Below are positions 1 to 9,557 of a DNA stretch of 64,000 bases, piece by piece (position 1 is the stretch's first letter; every line of letters starts with the position of its first letter). The stretch covers positions 62,001-126,000 of the forward strand of contig CAIOZF010000085.1 of the NCBI GenBank assembly GCA_903862645.1, given 5' to 3'. This stretch comes from an uncultured Gammaproteobacteria bacterium. GTDB lineage: Bacteria > Pseudomonadota > Gammaproteobacteria > Pseudomonadales > Pseudohongiellaceae. A program made the position numbers and the translations under genes. The notes below the pieces were generated by a model. That model was not told the origin of the DNA. It ran no database searches and was given only the letters and a program-made list of their open reading frames with translations.

Positions 1-13
1 ATTGCTCACCTGT

Positions 14-111
14 CTATTTCTCAGAAGTGTCAATATCGAAAGCTTTAATGCTAACAGCAAGATAATGTGCCACATTTACTGCGCTCTGTAGTAATCCCTT
101 CTGAGCAATAG
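14..111. repeat. Inverted repeat in the 199-bp leader before the cytochrome gene
   Basis: The arms CTATTTCTCAGAAG (14-27) and CTTCTGAGCAATAG (98-111) are inverted copies that match at 13 of 14 positions, about 70 bp apart. The region holds no convincing ORF and lies just upstream of the multihaem cytochrome gene. It could be a regulatory element or a chance repeat. I see nothing else recognisable in bases 1-199. Confidence 0.3.
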
Positions 112-199
112 GTGTTCTCCTTATTTTTGGCCGTTGCGTCCGGCCGGCAATCAGTTCACCCCTTTTCAGTGCGCGCACAAATGGCGAGGAGCCAGTGTC

Positions 200-1861
200 A
201 TGGCCAAAAAACGTTCTCTGGTAGTTTCAGTAGCGATCCTCCTGACTGTGCTGGTGTCTGGTGCTGTGTTCTACACGCAGTTCCTCCCCGGTCTTTCGAT
301 TGCCCGCAACGAGCCTCCTGCCATGGAGGTCAGCATTGCCCAATGGCTGCTGCGCAATAGTGTTCCGGAGGAGGCACGCAGTGCCTTGAGCCCTTTGGGT
401 TCAGTGCCTGATCCTGCCGACGTGGCGGCAGGAGAGATCGTGTATCTGGAGAAATGCGAGAGCTGCCATGCCTACGATGGCAGTGGCAGGATGGAGATCA
501 GTGCGGGGCTGTTCCCCAGACCTCCGGCATTACGGGATGCCGTGAAGATGCGCACTGACGGCGAGATTTTCTACCACATCCGCAATGGCATCCGAAACAC
601 CGGGATGCCCGCCTGGGATATGCCAGATGACGAGCTGTGGCAGCTGGTGGCCTATATCCGCGAATTGCCGGAAACTGCGATTCTGGCGGCCACTCCTGGC
701 GAAAATACCCGGATAGGCCCGGTGCCGGGCGCGCACTACGTCGGCTCCGCGTCCTGTCAGGATTGTCACAAGGAAGTGTATGAACGCTGGAGCAAATCCC
801 TGATGGCCAATGTCGTTCGCGATCCACGCGAGCACCCGGACGCCATCATTCCCGATCTGTCTGTGCCTAATCCCCTGCTGACCTTCACAGTTGATGACAT
901 CGCGCTGGTCTACGGGAGCAAATGGAAGCAGCGGTATTTCACCAAAATCGGTGATGACTACTACCCACAGCCCGCGCAATGGGATGTCATCAATGCGCAA
1001 TGGCGTCCCTACAACGTTGCCGTCGGCACTGATTGGTGGACCGAGCATTACCCGACGGACAATTTCAGCCGTCCCACCGGTGCATTGTGTGACGGCTGTC
1101 ATTCCGTGAACTACAACATCGCCGACAAAACCGTGACGGAATGGAACGTGGGCTGCGAGAAATGCCACGGCCCGGGCAGCGAGCATGTGCGCGAGTCGAG
1201 TCGCACCTCCATCCTCAACCCTGCACGCATGGACTATGTGCAGGCCAACGACGTCTGCATCCAGTGCCATGTTCAGGGTCAACCGCTGAATAACCCGATT
1301 GCGGGCACCTATTACGATTGGCCGGTGGGGTTTCATGTCGGCCTGGAATTGAGCGACTTCTGGAAGATGGAAGAGCACACCCCCGGCGAGCAGACCTTCA
1401 CCCACTACGCCGAGGGCACCGGACACAAGAACCGCATGCAGGGCAATGATTATGTGCAGAGTCAGATGTATACCCACGGCGTGACCTGCTTTAGCTGTCA
1501 CGAGGCACACGGCAGTGATTACGACGCCAGTCTGCGCAAACCGGTCAATGAGGTATGCACCAGCTGTCACAGCCCGGACTCGCCGAGCGGGCCGCGCGCA
1601 CCGAGCATTGCCGAGCATACCCATCACCTGCCGGACAGCGCAGGCAGCCAGTGCGTGTCCTGCCATATGCCCAAAATCGAGCAGACGATTGCCAACGTCA
1701 ACGTCAGCAGCCACACGTTTGTGTTCGCCACTCCTGCGCAAACCGACGCGCTCGGCATTCCGAACGCGTGCAATGTCTGCCACACCGACAAAGACACGGC
1801 GTGGACCAGTGCAGCACTCAAGACCTGGACGGAGCGCTCCCCCTGGAGAATGGAGCAGTGA
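200..1861 (+). CDS. Membrane-anchored nine-haem c-type cytochrome
   Basis: The predicted 553-residue electron-transfer protein faces the periplasm. I chose the ATG at 200 rather than the track start because it follows GAGGA and begins MAKKRSLVV, a charged start plus one hydrophobic helix typical of a signal anchor. Nine CxxCH haem motifs are visible: CESCH (about residue 86), CQDCH (about 186), CDGCH, CEKCH, CIQCH, CFSCH, CTSCH, CVSCH and CNVCH. The first lies in a class-I monohaem-like domain (residues about 75-160). The other eight form a cytochrome c554/multihaem-like region. The next gene is an outer-membrane barrel, followed by two NHL proteins, which suggests a shared envelope process. 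The substrate or partner is unknown. It could be a terminal electron-transfer conduit or a reductase. Confidence 0.9.
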   Translation: MAKKRSLVVSVAILLTVLVSGAVFYTQFLPGLSIARNEPPAMEVSIAQWLLRNSVPEEARSALSPLGSVPDPADVAAGEIVYLEKCESCHAYDGSGRMEISAGLFPRPPALRDAVKMRTDGEIFYHIRNGIRNTGMPAWDMPDDELWQLVAYIRELPETAILAATPGENTRIGPVPGAHYVGSASCQDCHKEVYERWSKSLMANVVRDPREHPDAIIPDLSVPNPLLTFTVDDIALVYGSKWKQRYFTKIGDDYYPQPAQWDVINAQWRPYNVAVGTDWWTEHYPTDNFSRPTGALCDGCHSVNYNIADKTVTEWNVGCEKCHGPGSEHVRESSRTSILNPARMDYVQANDVCIQCHVQGQPLNNPIAGTYYDWPVGFHVGLELSDFWKMEEHTPGEQTFTHYAEGTGHKNRMQGNDYVQSQMYTHGVTCFSCHEAHGSDYDASLRKPVNEVCTSCHSPDSPSGPRAPSIAEHTHHLPDSAGSQCVSCHMPKIEQTIANVNVSSHTFVFATPAQTDALGIPNACNVCHTDKDTAWTSAALKTWTERSPWRMEQ

Positions 1862-1969
1862 TGAGGTTTCTGCGGAGCACTATTGTGGGCGCGGAACGTG
1901 ACACTGAACTGCGCCTTGGGCTATTGTTCGCGTTCTGACCTCGAATAATAATAGTCTCGGAGATTCACA

Positions 1970-3346
1970 ATGCGGCACAGGTTTTTATCCCTTCTCTTTT
2001 TAATACCTTTCGCTCTTCCAAGCTTTGCACAGGATTCATCTCCCTGGCGCTTGTTTGATGTTACCGACACCACCCGCATTCAGTTCACTCACCAGTTGCG
2101 GTTTGAAAACCTCGACGGTCAGTTCCGGGCAGGGCGTCTGGGCAGCAGTGACCAGATTTTGCTCTCGCGTACTACTGTGACAGGGGAGTATCGCAGAGAC
2201 GACGCCAGCGTTGTGTTCGAAGTACTCGATGCACGGCAGGCGCTCGCCGATTCCGGCAGCTCGCTCACCAGCAGAGTGGTGAACACCGCGAACCTGCAGC
2301 AGCTGTATGCCACCGTCAAGGTCAATGATTTCCTGCAGCAGGAGAATACACTCGACCTCAAGCTCGGCAGGCAGACCGTTGATCTTGGCAGCCGGAGGGT
2401 CATTGCCCGCAGCACATTCAGCACGGCCCCCACGAGCTTCGACGGGCTGCATTCCGCGCTGACACTTGAAAGCGGTTCGCGCCTGCAAGTGTTCTACCTG
2501 CAACCGGTGCCGAGCAGCCCCACAAACCTCGACGACCTGTTGGCAAACCGCACCGTGAGGGATCAACGCAGTGACGCCATCGAACTCTGGGGCATGTTCA
2601 GTGAACTGCCGGCTCTGGCCGAGGGGTTGCGCGGCGATTTCTATTACATTCGCTTGAACGAGAAAGACACTCGCAGCCAGTCGGGGACGAATCGTCGGCT
2701 GAACCACTACGGCGTTCGCCTGTTCCGTCCAGCGGCGGCGGAGCAATTGGATTTCGAGATCGAAACCGTTCTGCAACGTGGCAGCTCGCATGCCACCGCC
2801 GCCCGCACCGATATGCGAGCCTTGGATCATCAAGCGTATTTTCTCCATGCCGATGCAGGTTATAGCTTTGCAGCCGCGTGGAACCCCAGACTGCAGATCC
2901 TGTTCGATTATGCGTCAGGAGATGAGAACCCACTTGATGGCAGTATGGAGCGCGTTGGTGATGTCTATGGCGAACGGCGTTTTGATTTTGGTCCAACGAG
3001 TCTCTATGGCACCTTCGCACGGACCAATCTGGTATCCGCTGGATACCGCATCAACGCGACGCCAGCAGCTGGTATGCGTCTGATGGTGGCGCATCGAGAG
3101 TTCCGTCTCGCAGAGTCGCGGGATACGTGGTCGGGCACCGGTCTGCGCGACACCACCGGCCGTGCGGGCCGCAGTCTCGGCCAGCAGCTGGAGGCGCGCC
3201 TGCAATGGGATGTCGTGCCCGGCAATCTGACATTGGAGGGTGGATTCGCATGGTATGCCCCATCAGGTTTTGCTCGCAGGGTCGGTGGAGCAGCGCTGGA
3301 ATCACAGACGCAGTATGTCTATATGCAGAGTGTTTTGACTTTCTAG
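1970..3346 (+). CDS. Alginate-export-type outer-membrane beta-barrel protein
   Basis: The 458-residue protein has a clear Sec signal peptide (MRHRFLSLLFLIPFALPSFA, then Q) and a body of alternating polar and hydrophobic strands ending in an aromatic residue (VLTF), as outer-membrane barrels do. Segments such as DLKLGRQTVDLGSRRVIARS and the run of strands up to the C-terminus resemble the alginate_exp (AlgE-like) family. It sits 108 bp after the nine-haem cytochrome on the same strand. No alginate genes are nearby, so transport of alginate is not implied. A porin partner for the cytochrome is an inference from position only. Confidence 0.8.
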   Translation: MRHRFLSLLFLIPFALPSFAQDSSPWRLFDVTDTTRIQFTHQLRFENLDGQFRAGRLGSSDQILLSRTTVTGEYRRDDASVVFEVLDARQALADSGSSLTSRVVNTANLQQLYATVKVNDFLQQENTLDLKLGRQTVDLGSRRVIARSTFSTAPTSFDGLHSALTLESGSRLQVFYLQPVPSSPTNLDDLLANRTVRDQRSDAIELWGMFSELPALAEGLRGDFYYIRLNEKDTRSQSGTNRRLNHYGVRLFRPAAAEQLDFEIETVLQRGSSHATAARTDMRALDHQAYFLHADAGYSFAAAWNPRLQILFDYASGDENPLDGSMERVGDVYGERRFDFGPTSLYGTFARTNLVSAGYRINATPAAGMRLMVAHREFRLAESRDTWSGTGLRDTTGRAGRSLGQQLEARLQWDVVPGNLTLEGGFAWYAPSGFARRVGGAALESQTQYVYMQSVLTF

Positions 3347-3658
3347 GCAGCGTCCTTCGGCAATAGCATGTGGCCGATTCCTTTAGCTGGAGCGGCCATG
3401 CCCCGCACGATGTCGACCTCCCTGTTGTTGTTCTTGACTACCGGACAGCGCTAGCGTCGGCCGTGCAGTTTTAGCGTGTCGCGTTTGTAACATTTCTCAG
3501 CATGAAAAGGCCGCAGTGGGCCGATTCAGGCTGGTTTTTCGGTACAACTTCCGCCTGCCCGACGGTTTTTTTTAATGCCTGAACATGCCGTCCTTGACAG
3601 AGTCCTTCAGTGCGAGGAAAGTATTCCGCGCTCAACAATAATAACTGGAGGCTCCCCC
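3347..3658. other. Intergenic region before the NHL gene pair
   Basis: This 312-bp gap separates the barrel gene from the first NHL gene. I see no credible ORF. TTGACA at 3594-3599 could be a -35 element, but the matching -10 (AAGTAT, 19 bp later) is weak. A T-run follows GACGG near 3565 without a strong stem. The NHL pair therefore may have its own promoter here, at low certainty. Confidence 0.4.
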
Positions 3659-4696
3659 GTGAAACTGAATAACCGCTGGCCCCTGCTGCCACTTGTGGCC
3701 GCTGTCATGCTGACGTGGACTGGTCCTGTCGCCGCTCAGGCGCTGGCCAAAGACGTTCCCACCATCCCTCACGAACCTGTGGAAGGATTCATCAAACTGC
3801 CCGAAGGCATGTATTTCGGCGAAGCACTGGGGGTGGCTACCAATTCTCAGGGGCACATCTTCATCTACACCCGCAGTGGCGACACGCGCTTGTTCGAATT
3901 TGACCAAAATGGCAATTACGTGCGCGAGATCGGCGTCGGATTGTACGGTCTGGAATTCGCCCACAAGGTGCGGGTGGATCGTGACGACTTCATCTGGGTG
4001 GTCGATGAAGGCTCCAATCAGGTCATGAAATTCAACCCGGAAGGACGAGTGGTGATGGTGCTGGGCTATCGCCCGGAGGCGGTCAATGGCGCCATTGAGC
4101 TGCCCGCGGGCGCGGGACCGGATGAGCGCTACCTGTTCGGGCGTCCGACCGACGTGACCTGGGACACCGAAGGCAACATCTTCGTCTCTGACGGGTACAT
4201 CAATCATCGCGTCGTGAAGTTCACGCCGGATGGCCATTATGTTAGCCAGGTCGGCAACGGTCAGCGTGGCGAGGCCATCGACCAGTTCGATACGCCCCAC
4301 ACCATCGCCTCTGATAATCTCGGCAACATCTATGTGGGTGACCGAGGCAATGCTCGCGTCAAGGTCTACAGCAGTGACCTGGAATTGCTGGATATGTACG
4401 AAGAGACTGGTGATCCATGGGAGATCTGCATCTCTCAGGGCGAACACCAGTATCTGTTCGTCTCCAACTCCAACTCCGACAGCAATCCGGCGGCCTCTTG
4501 GGCTGTCACCGGTGAGGTCTACAAGATGGAGCTGGACGGCACCATCATCGGCAGGTTTGGCGAGGCCGGCAAGTTGCCCGGTCAGTTCCAGACTATCCAT
4601 GGCATGGACTGTCGCGACCCCAGCGAATTGCTGGTGGCAGAGATTTCTGCCTGGCGCGTACAGAAGATCCTTCTCGGCGAAGATCCCAGACCATAA
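3659..4696 (+). CDS. Secreted NHL-repeat beta-propeller protein 1
   Basis: The GTG at 3659 follows CTGGAG and gives a signal peptide (KLNNRWPLLPLVAAVMLTW, cut near AQA), so I prefer it to the upstream track start. The mature protein is made of NHL-type blades, seen as repeats of the form G.P..V..D..GNIFV.D....RV.KF. The family is known as a six-bladed propeller scaffold and includes amidating-lyase-like enzymes. No catalytic assignment can be made here. It is a paralogue of the next gene: both share GEALGVA/GEAAGVA starts and a YKMELDGTIIG..G.AGK motif near the C-terminus. The two genes form a pair 42 bp apart. Confidence 0.85.
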   Translation: MKLNNRWPLLPLVAAVMLTWTGPVAAQALAKDVPTIPHEPVEGFIKLPEGMYFGEALGVATNSQGHIFIYTRSGDTRLFEFDQNGNYVREIGVGLYGLEFAHKVRVDRDDFIWVVDEGSNQVMKFNPEGRVVMVLGYRPEAVNGAIELPAGAGPDERYLFGRPTDVTWDTEGNIFVSDGYINHRVVKFTPDGHYVSQVGNGQRGEAIDQFDTPHTIASDNLGNIYVGDRGNARVKVYSSDLELLDMYEETGDPWEICISQGEHQYLFVSNSNSDSNPAASWAVTGEVYKMELDGTIIGRFGEAGKLPGQFQTIHGMDCRDPSELLVAEISAWRVQKILLGEDPRP

Positions 4697-4738
4697 CCAT
4701 TCGATACCGCCCGGCCAGAGTCGGGTGAGGAGTGACAC

Positions 4739-5776
4739 ATGAAAAATTCGATTCAATTATGGGCGCTGGTTGCTGCAGTCACGCTTGCCGTGCAGGCTCA
4801 GGCACAGGTTCCGGAGATTCAGTTCAGTGCTGAGGACCCCCTCAGCGGCTTTCCTGACGATATTCACATGGGCGAGGCGGCCGGCGTAGCACGCAATTCC
4901 GACGGCGAGATATTCGTCTATACCCGTACCGGCAATCCGACTATCACCCTGGGTGCCTCCCGGTACGTCTCCCACGGCGGTGCACGGTTGTTCAAGTTCA
5001 GTGCCGAGGGTGAGTTCGAGCGCGAGATGGGGCAGGAGAGCTATGGCGCCCTCTATGCCCAACAAGTACGCGTGGACAGTGAAGATTACATCTGGTCAGT
5101 CGATCAGATGTCCGGGCAAGTGGTCAAGTTTGACCAGGATGGTCGTATCGTCATGGTGATGAGCCGCAAGCCTGAGGCCATGCGCCTGCCAGCGCCGCTG
5201 TTCGAGCAACCGGCCCGTGAAGGAGTAGGTGCCGAGGGAGAGTCCTTTCAGGGACCGACCGATGTGAGCTGGGATTCTCAGGGTAACTTCTACGTTGCTG
5301 ACGGCATGCGTAATGCGCGCGTCGCCAAATATGACTCAGAGGGTCGTTGGATCAAGAACTGGGGCAGTTATGGTGCTGCGGCTGGGCAGTTCAACGTCGT
5401 GCATGGCATCGCTATCGATTCTGCCGACAACATCTATGTTGCCGACTACAACAATCAGCGCATTCAGGTGTTCGACACTGAGGGTAATGTACTGCGCGAA
5501 ATGAAGGGCTTCGGCTCACCCATGGCGATGTGCATCACGCCTGGACCGGAGCAGGTGATGTATGTCTCCAATTCGAATCCAGCTGATGATCTCGACGTTG
5601 GCGGCGAGATCTACAAGATGGAATTGGATGGCACCATTATTGGCAAGTTCGGCAAAGCCGGTAAGAACATCGGCGAGTTCGGCACTGTGAATGCCATCGA
5701 CTGTCAGGAGGAGAACAACCTGCTGGTGGGTGAGCTTGGGAACTGGCGTGTGCAGAGAGTGACGCTGCAGCCCTGA
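4739..5776 (+). CDS. Secreted NHL-repeat beta-propeller protein 2
   Basis: This 345-residue protein has a signal peptide (MKNSIQLWALVAAVTLAVQAQA) and the same NHL blade pattern as its upstream neighbour, for example GPTDVSWDSQGNFYVADG and DSADNIYVADYNNQRIQVF. The ATG is preceded by GTGAGGAG. It carries an insertion near residues 60-80 (TGNPTITLGASRYV) that the first paralogue lacks, so the two copies are not redundant in detail. The reaction or ligand is unknown. It is probably co-transcribed with the first NHL gene and ends at a strong palindrome shared with a convergent gene. Confidence 0.85.
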   Translation: MKNSIQLWALVAAVTLAVQAQAQVPEIQFSAEDPLSGFPDDIHMGEAAGVARNSDGEIFVYTRTGNPTITLGASRYVSHGGARLFKFSAEGEFEREMGQESYGALYAQQVRVDSEDYIWSVDQMSGQVVKFDQDGRIVMVMSRKPEAMRLPAPLFEQPAREGVGAEGESFQGPTDVSWDSQGNFYVADGMRNARVAKYDSEGRWIKNWGSYGAAAGQFNVVHGIAIDSADNIYVADYNNQRIQVFDTEGNVLREMKGFGSPMAMCITPGPEQVMYVSNSNPADDLDVGGEIYKMELDGTIIGKFGKAGKNIGEFGTVNAIDCQEENNLLVGELGNWRVQRVTLQP

Positions 5777-5784
5777 TCGATCCT

Positions 5785-5808
5785 CTGGGAGCGGGCCTTG
5801 CCCGCGAT
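5785..5808. repeat. REP-family half element
   Basis: CTGGGAGCGGGCCTTGCCCG follows the stop codon of the second NHL gene. The core GCGGGC-CTT-GCCCGC is an inverted repeat. It belongs to the dispersed GGGAGCGGGC family seen also near 23.7, 37.5, 41.7, 48.0 and 55.1 kb. Confidence 0.75.
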
Positions 5809-5866
5809 AAATTTGGGGTCAGAGTAAAAATACAGTACGGTATTTTTACTCTGACCCCAAATTTAT
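5807..5866. repeat. 27-bp perfect palindrome, possible bidirectional terminator
   Basis: The left arm (5807-5833) and right arm (5840-5866) are exact reverse complements of 27 bp around the 6-nt loop AGTACG. Each arm contains TTTGGGGTCAGAGTAAAAA. It lies between convergent genes (NHL protein and PQQ dehydrogenase), where it could stop transcription from both sides. The GGGTCAGAG core recalls short repeats found in many proteobacterial intergenic regions, so a small mobile repeat origin is likely. No transposase is nearby. Confidence 0.85.
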
Positions 5867-5881
5867 TACAGGGTGTTTTAA

Positions 5882-7996
5882 TCAATCGCCCAGACTGAAG
5901 ACGTATACAGCATTACCGCTGGCGGCATGACGGATTTCCGGTGTTACGATCGCAGGTACCTGGCGTGGGCTGGTGCCACCAACGGCGGTGGTGACGGCGA
6001 TGTATTGTTTGCCGTCAATGGCGAAAGTCAGCGGGTGGCCCTGTACGGAGGTGCCCAGGCGGGTCTCCCACAGAATCTCCCCAGTCTCCACATCGAAAGC
6101 ACGGAAACGACGATCCAGATCACCCACGAACAGGATGTCCCCCGCAGTAGAGAGCACGCCCGTCAAGAAAGAGGCGCGCTGTTCATAGCTCCACTTTTCT
6201 TCCAGTGTTCTAACATCGTAAGCGGCCAGTTTGCCGACGTTGCCATCCGAACCCGGCATTTCGAAGAAGCGACGACTTGCTGCCGTGCCGCCGGAACCGG
6301 GAACGAGCTCAACTGCGCGCGCCGCATTTTCAAGACAGGTCTGGCTCAGAGGCGCAATCAGCACACCACTTGGCTCGTGATAGCTCATGGAGTGCCAGTC
6401 CTTGCCGCCAGCGCTGCTCGGGCATGACGAGGTCCACTCGTCGATCTGTGCATTGATGATGTCGTCACGGTAGGTGACAGCGCCAGTTGCATAATCGATG
6501 TTGCTGAAGGCATTTTGGAACATGGTCTCGGTGAGGCCGATGAATTCGCCGTTAACACGGTCGTTCTTCCATAGGATGCCGTACTTGCCGAGCGAGAACA
6601 CCGTCTTGCGGCCGTCTACGTCGATCAGGACGCGCTCGAACACTTCGTCCAGGTCCAATGCCTCGCCGGGTACATGCTGAAAGTGCCAGTCCAGCTCACC
6701 ATTGTCGACATTCAGGGCGATGGTGGAGTTGGTGTAGAGGCCGGCGTCGTGGATGGACATGTGACGGCTGACCGGTACCCATGGCTTGGCCTGAGCTGTG
6801 CCCCAGTAGGTCCGCTTCAGTTCCGGGTCATAGCTGCCGGTGATCCAGGTCTCGCCGCCCTTGCGGTAGATGTTGTCCAGGCCGCCCCAGGTCTCGCCGC
6901 CTGGATACTCGGAATGCGCGACCGGGTTGAACTCCCAAAGGCGCTCGCCGGTGTTAACGTCGTGCGCAGTCATGAAGCATTCTTCTTCGATGTAGGTCGC
7001 GCAGCCCGCCATTCCCAGAATGACCTTGCCGTCGGCAACGATCGGGCCGCTGGAATTCGCGAACCCCTTGCTGCTGTCAGCGACGACCGTTTCCCATATC
7101 TTCTCGCCGGTGCGGGCATCCAGTGCCAGCAGGCGGGCGTCGGTCGTGGCGTGAATGACCTTATTGTCATAGAGAGCAATATTGCGCATGTCTTCACGCG
7201 TCGCGGGGCCGGCGCGGTGTTCCCAGATCAGCTCGCCGGTAGCGGCGTTCAGTGCTTGAATGATGTTGCTGGTGTTGATCAGGTACATGATGCCGTCATA
7301 AACCAGCGGCGCGGGCTCGGATGCGCCCTCGTGCATGTTCCACACCCATTCCAGCGTGAGGTCGCCGACATTGCGGCGGTTGATCTGATCCAGTTCGCTG
7401 AAGCTCCAGGCCTGGTAGTTGCCACGCATCATCAGCCAGTCGGAGGGGTCCGGGTTGCGCATCATCTCGTCGGTAATAGGAACGAAGTTTTCCACGGTAC
7501 CGGCGACGGTCACGCCGAGCGGCTCCGGCGCTGCTGCTGGACGCTGAGCACCTGCAGCGGCTGCTTGAATCCCACTGCCAACCTGGGCCGTGGTGTTTGC
7601 GGTCAAGGCCTGGGTGCCGGCGACTGCGCCGTTCACCTGCATGATGTATGCGACGATGTTGCCGACCGTCTCATCAGACAGAGGCGTCGTGCTGCCGGGC
7701 GGCATGGAGGACTTCACCTGACGAAACAGGTCACCCGCTGCGCGCGTGCCCCAGCGTGCGAGGAAAGGCGAGCCGGCCAGAAGCGGCGCGGTTGGAGTTC
7801 CTTGTAGCTGTGCGCCGTGACAGGCGGCACAGGTGCTCTGGAACAGCGCCGCCCCCGCGTTTGCCTGTGCAGCGGTGAAGGCGCCTGCGGATGCTCCTGC
7901 CTGAGCACTCGCCTGACTTGCGTAGCCGGCGAGCAGCACGCTGAGCAGTGCTGTGCCGAGTTGTGCCTGCAATCGGTTCGGTCGAGAGAAGATCAT
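5882..7996 (-). CDS. Cytochrome c-PQQ quinoprotein dehydrogenase fusion
   Basis: The 704-residue periplasmic enzyme has a signal peptide, then a class-I cytochrome c domain with CAACH at residues 56-60 and a likely Met ligand in MPPGS (about 98). From about residue 165 there is a quinoprotein beta-propeller with repeated A.D..TGE..WE blades. Family enzymes oxidise alcohols or sugars with PQQ, passing electrons to the attached haem. Here the cytochrome is N-terminal, whereas quinohaemoprotein alcohol dehydrogenases usually carry it C-terminally. The substrate cannot be read from the sequence. No PQQ-synthesis genes are in the window. Confidence 0.88.
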   Translation of the reverse strand: MIFSRPNRLQAQLGTALLSVLLAGYASQASAQAGASAGAFTAAQANAGAALFQSTCAACHGAQLQGTPTAPLLAGSPFLARWGTRAAGDLFRQVKSSMPPGSTTPLSDETVGNIVAYIMQVNGAVAGTQALTANTTAQVGSGIQAAAAGAQRPAAAPEPLGVTVAGTVENFVPITDEMMRNPDPSDWLMMRGNYQAWSFSELDQINRRNVGDLTLEWVWNMHEGASEPAPLVYDGIMYLINTSNIIQALNAATGELIWEHRAGPATREDMRNIALYDNKVIHATTDARLLALDARTGEKIWETVVADSSKGFANSSGPIVADGKVILGMAGCATYIEEECFMTAHDVNTGERLWEFNPVAHSEYPGGETWGGLDNIYRKGGETWITGSYDPELKRTYWGTAQAKPWVPVSRHMSIHDAGLYTNSTIALNVDNGELDWHFQHVPGEALDLDEVFERVLIDVDGRKTVFSLGKYGILWKNDRVNGEFIGLTETMFQNAFSNIDYATGAVTYRDDIINAQIDEWTSSCPSSAGGKDWHSMSYHEPSGVLIAPLSQTCLENAARAVELVPGSGGTAASRRFFEMPGSDGNVGKLAAYDVRTLEEKWSYEQRASFLTGVLSTAGDILFVGDLDRRFRAFDVETGEILWETRLGTSVQGHPLTFAIDGKQYIAVTTAVGGTSPRQVPAIVTPEIRHAASGNAVYVFSLGD

Positions 7997-8077
7997 GGGA
8001 TGCCTCTATGCATATTGATGTTGTTATGGTGTCTTGGTTATTTGAAAGCCGCAAACGTCTTCAGACTGGCACGAGGC

Positions 8078-8542
8078 TTAGTGCATCAGCCAGCCACGGA
8101 TCTCGCCAGTAGGGTTATTTTCACTGTGAATCTGCACATACAGACTTTCTGCGTGCAGCGCGGCGATCAGCTCCGGCGTCAACGTGAGGGTGCCACTGAT
8201 GGTGCCGCTGGTCGCACGGGTCGCGTCGATGGTGAGCACCACCGGGCCGGGTTGAGCCTTCGGTCCCTGGTGGATATGGGCCATGGTGACGGGCGAGCTC
8301 AGTCCTGTGAATTCCCCGCTGATGGTTAGCGTATTGCCACTCAGCTCTGCCCTGACTTCACCTTCTCCAGTGATGGTGGTGACAGTCTGCGCCGTGCGCG
8401 GCACCGGCGCGAGTCTGCCGCGAAGATTGTTGCCCATATTTTGAGCGTAAGAGGTGGTGCTGAGAAGGGCGACGAACAGGCCCAGCAGCAGAATGGACAG
8501 AACGCCATTGTGATGGCGGGACAGGGTATGGATGTGGTTCAT
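8078..8542 (-). CDS. Secreted CHRD-domain protein
   Basis: The 154-residue protein has a signal peptide ending near TSYAQ and one CHRD domain, recognised by MAHIHQGP, the alternating strands of GTISGTLTL, and the closing pattern [22 protein letters not shown] domains are known from chordin and many bacterial secreted proteins; their bacterial role is not settled. It lies 81 bp upstream of the PQQ dehydrogenase on the same strand, so the two may be co-transcribed, with the CHRD gene first. Confidence 0.88.
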   Translation of the reverse strand: MNHIHTLSRHHNGVLSILLLGLFVALLSTTSYAQNMGNNLRGRLAPVPRTAQTVTTITGEGEVRAELSGNTLTISGEFTGLSSPVTMAHIHQGPKAQPGPVVLTIDATRATSGTISGTLTLTPELIAALHAESLYVQIHSENNPTGEIRGWLMH

Positions 8543-8667
8543 GGCAGACCTCGGTTATTGTTTTGCGGCATTATACTCACGTTCTGCAACGAGCGGCGAG
8601 CCCGGATTTGGCGTGGAGACTACCACCCCATACTGGCCATTTTCAATGCTGGGTATTGGGGCTGGAG

Positions 8668-9085
8668 TCAGGGCGCGATCAATTCACGGGGTGCCTTGTC
8701 GAGTTCCTTTATAAAGAACGCAAGGAAGCGCGCCATGCGCTCCAGCCCTGGCTCGGAGATCGCCTCCAGGACTTCGCCGCTGGTGTGGTAAAGGGGAGGG
8801 GCCTGCATGGTGGTGACAATCGCAACGTATTCACGATAGCCATCTTCAAACTGGCTGCGTGCCGGGGAAAAGTTACGCTGTGCCACGTGTTCGATAGTCA
8901 GTGTCACGAAAGTATTGGCAGCAAGTTCCGGATTGAGGGTGATGAAGTTGCTCGACCCGTTCAGCCCCGGGCTATGGTGTCCGGCGCCGTCAAACCATGC
9001 ATCGACGTGGGCGTTGATGACGATGACTTCTGCACTGTCACGGCTGGCGATTATGCGGCTTCCAGGAAGGTACCGTCGCGACCGC
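8668..9085 (-). pseudogene. Decayed M28-family peptidase gene
   Basis: The reading frame keeps family-like pieces in order: [16 protein letters not shown], then [20 protein letters not shown], then [20 protein letters not shown], then [16 protein letters not shown]. In intact relatives, as I recall them, the first and second pieces are separated by the second metal-site segment (DNGDG...) and the third and fourth by the Glu-metal region, both missing here. The gene has therefore lost its 5' end and at least two internal blocks while staying in frame. The track start at 9132 lies in the neighbouring remnant and is not real. No function should be expected. Confidence 0.72.
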
Positions 9086-9110
9086 CGACGTTGAAGCCGG
9101 GGCCGCCGCA

Positions 9111-9522
9111 GGGCCACTCCATGGGCGGACATGGCGCCCTGATGATGGCGCTGCGTAATCCCGGCCGCTATCGCTCGGTATCCGCGTTTGCCCCCATCGT
9201 GGCACCTTCACAATGCCCCTGGGGACGCAAGGCCTTTGGGCACTATCTGGGTGAGGTTGAGCAGGCGTGGCAGCAATACGATGCTGCTGTTTTGCTGCGT
9301 CAGGCGCGCCAGCAGGTCCCGATGCTGGTGGATCAGGGGGAGGCGGATACTTTTCTGAGCGAGCAACTGCAGCCCGCGCTTTTATTGCAGGCAGGACGGG
9401 ACTGCAATTACCCGATTCTGTATCGCAGTCGCCCCGGCTATGACCACAGCTACTATTTCATCGCGACCTTCATCGAAGAGCATCTGCGCTTTCATGCTGC
9501 GCATCTGGCTGTTGCAGACTAA
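9111..9522 (+). pseudogene. 3' remnant of S-formylglutathione hydrolase
   Basis: The frame begins abruptly at [18 protein letters not shown], the nucleophile elbow of the esterase-D/S-formylglutathione hydrolase family. It runs to a normal C-terminus with the catalytic Asp region ([10 protein letters not shown]) and the His region ([11 protein letters not shown]). The first half of the roughly 280-residue enzyme, including the start, is absent. The upstream part of ORF 8563-9522 is antisense to the M28 remnant and is not homologous. The two remnants abut head to head near 9085-9110, which marks a deletion junction. Confidence 0.8.
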
Positions 9523-9557
9523 TCCTGTAGATTATGCGGCGGACACCTGAGCTTTTT

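Noticed and set aside
530-1783. Long minus-strand ORF (417 aa) opposite the cytochrome gene
   Set aside because: It is antisense to a gene with nine CxxCH motifs and has no family features; codon bias of the real gene keeps the frame open.
3632-4756. 374-aa minus-strand ORF opposite the first NHL gene
   Set aside because: Shadow of the NHL frame; the His/Val/Asp-rich translation has no domain signature.
6674-7807. 377-aa plus-strand ORF opposite the PQQ dehydrogenase
   Set aside because: Antisense shadow; the PQQ blades and haem motif are clearly on the minus strand.
8563-9522. One 319-aa gene for the whole plus-strand ORF
   Set aside because: Only the part from GHSMGGHGA onward is homologous to a known family; the first 180 codons are antisense to the M28 remnant.
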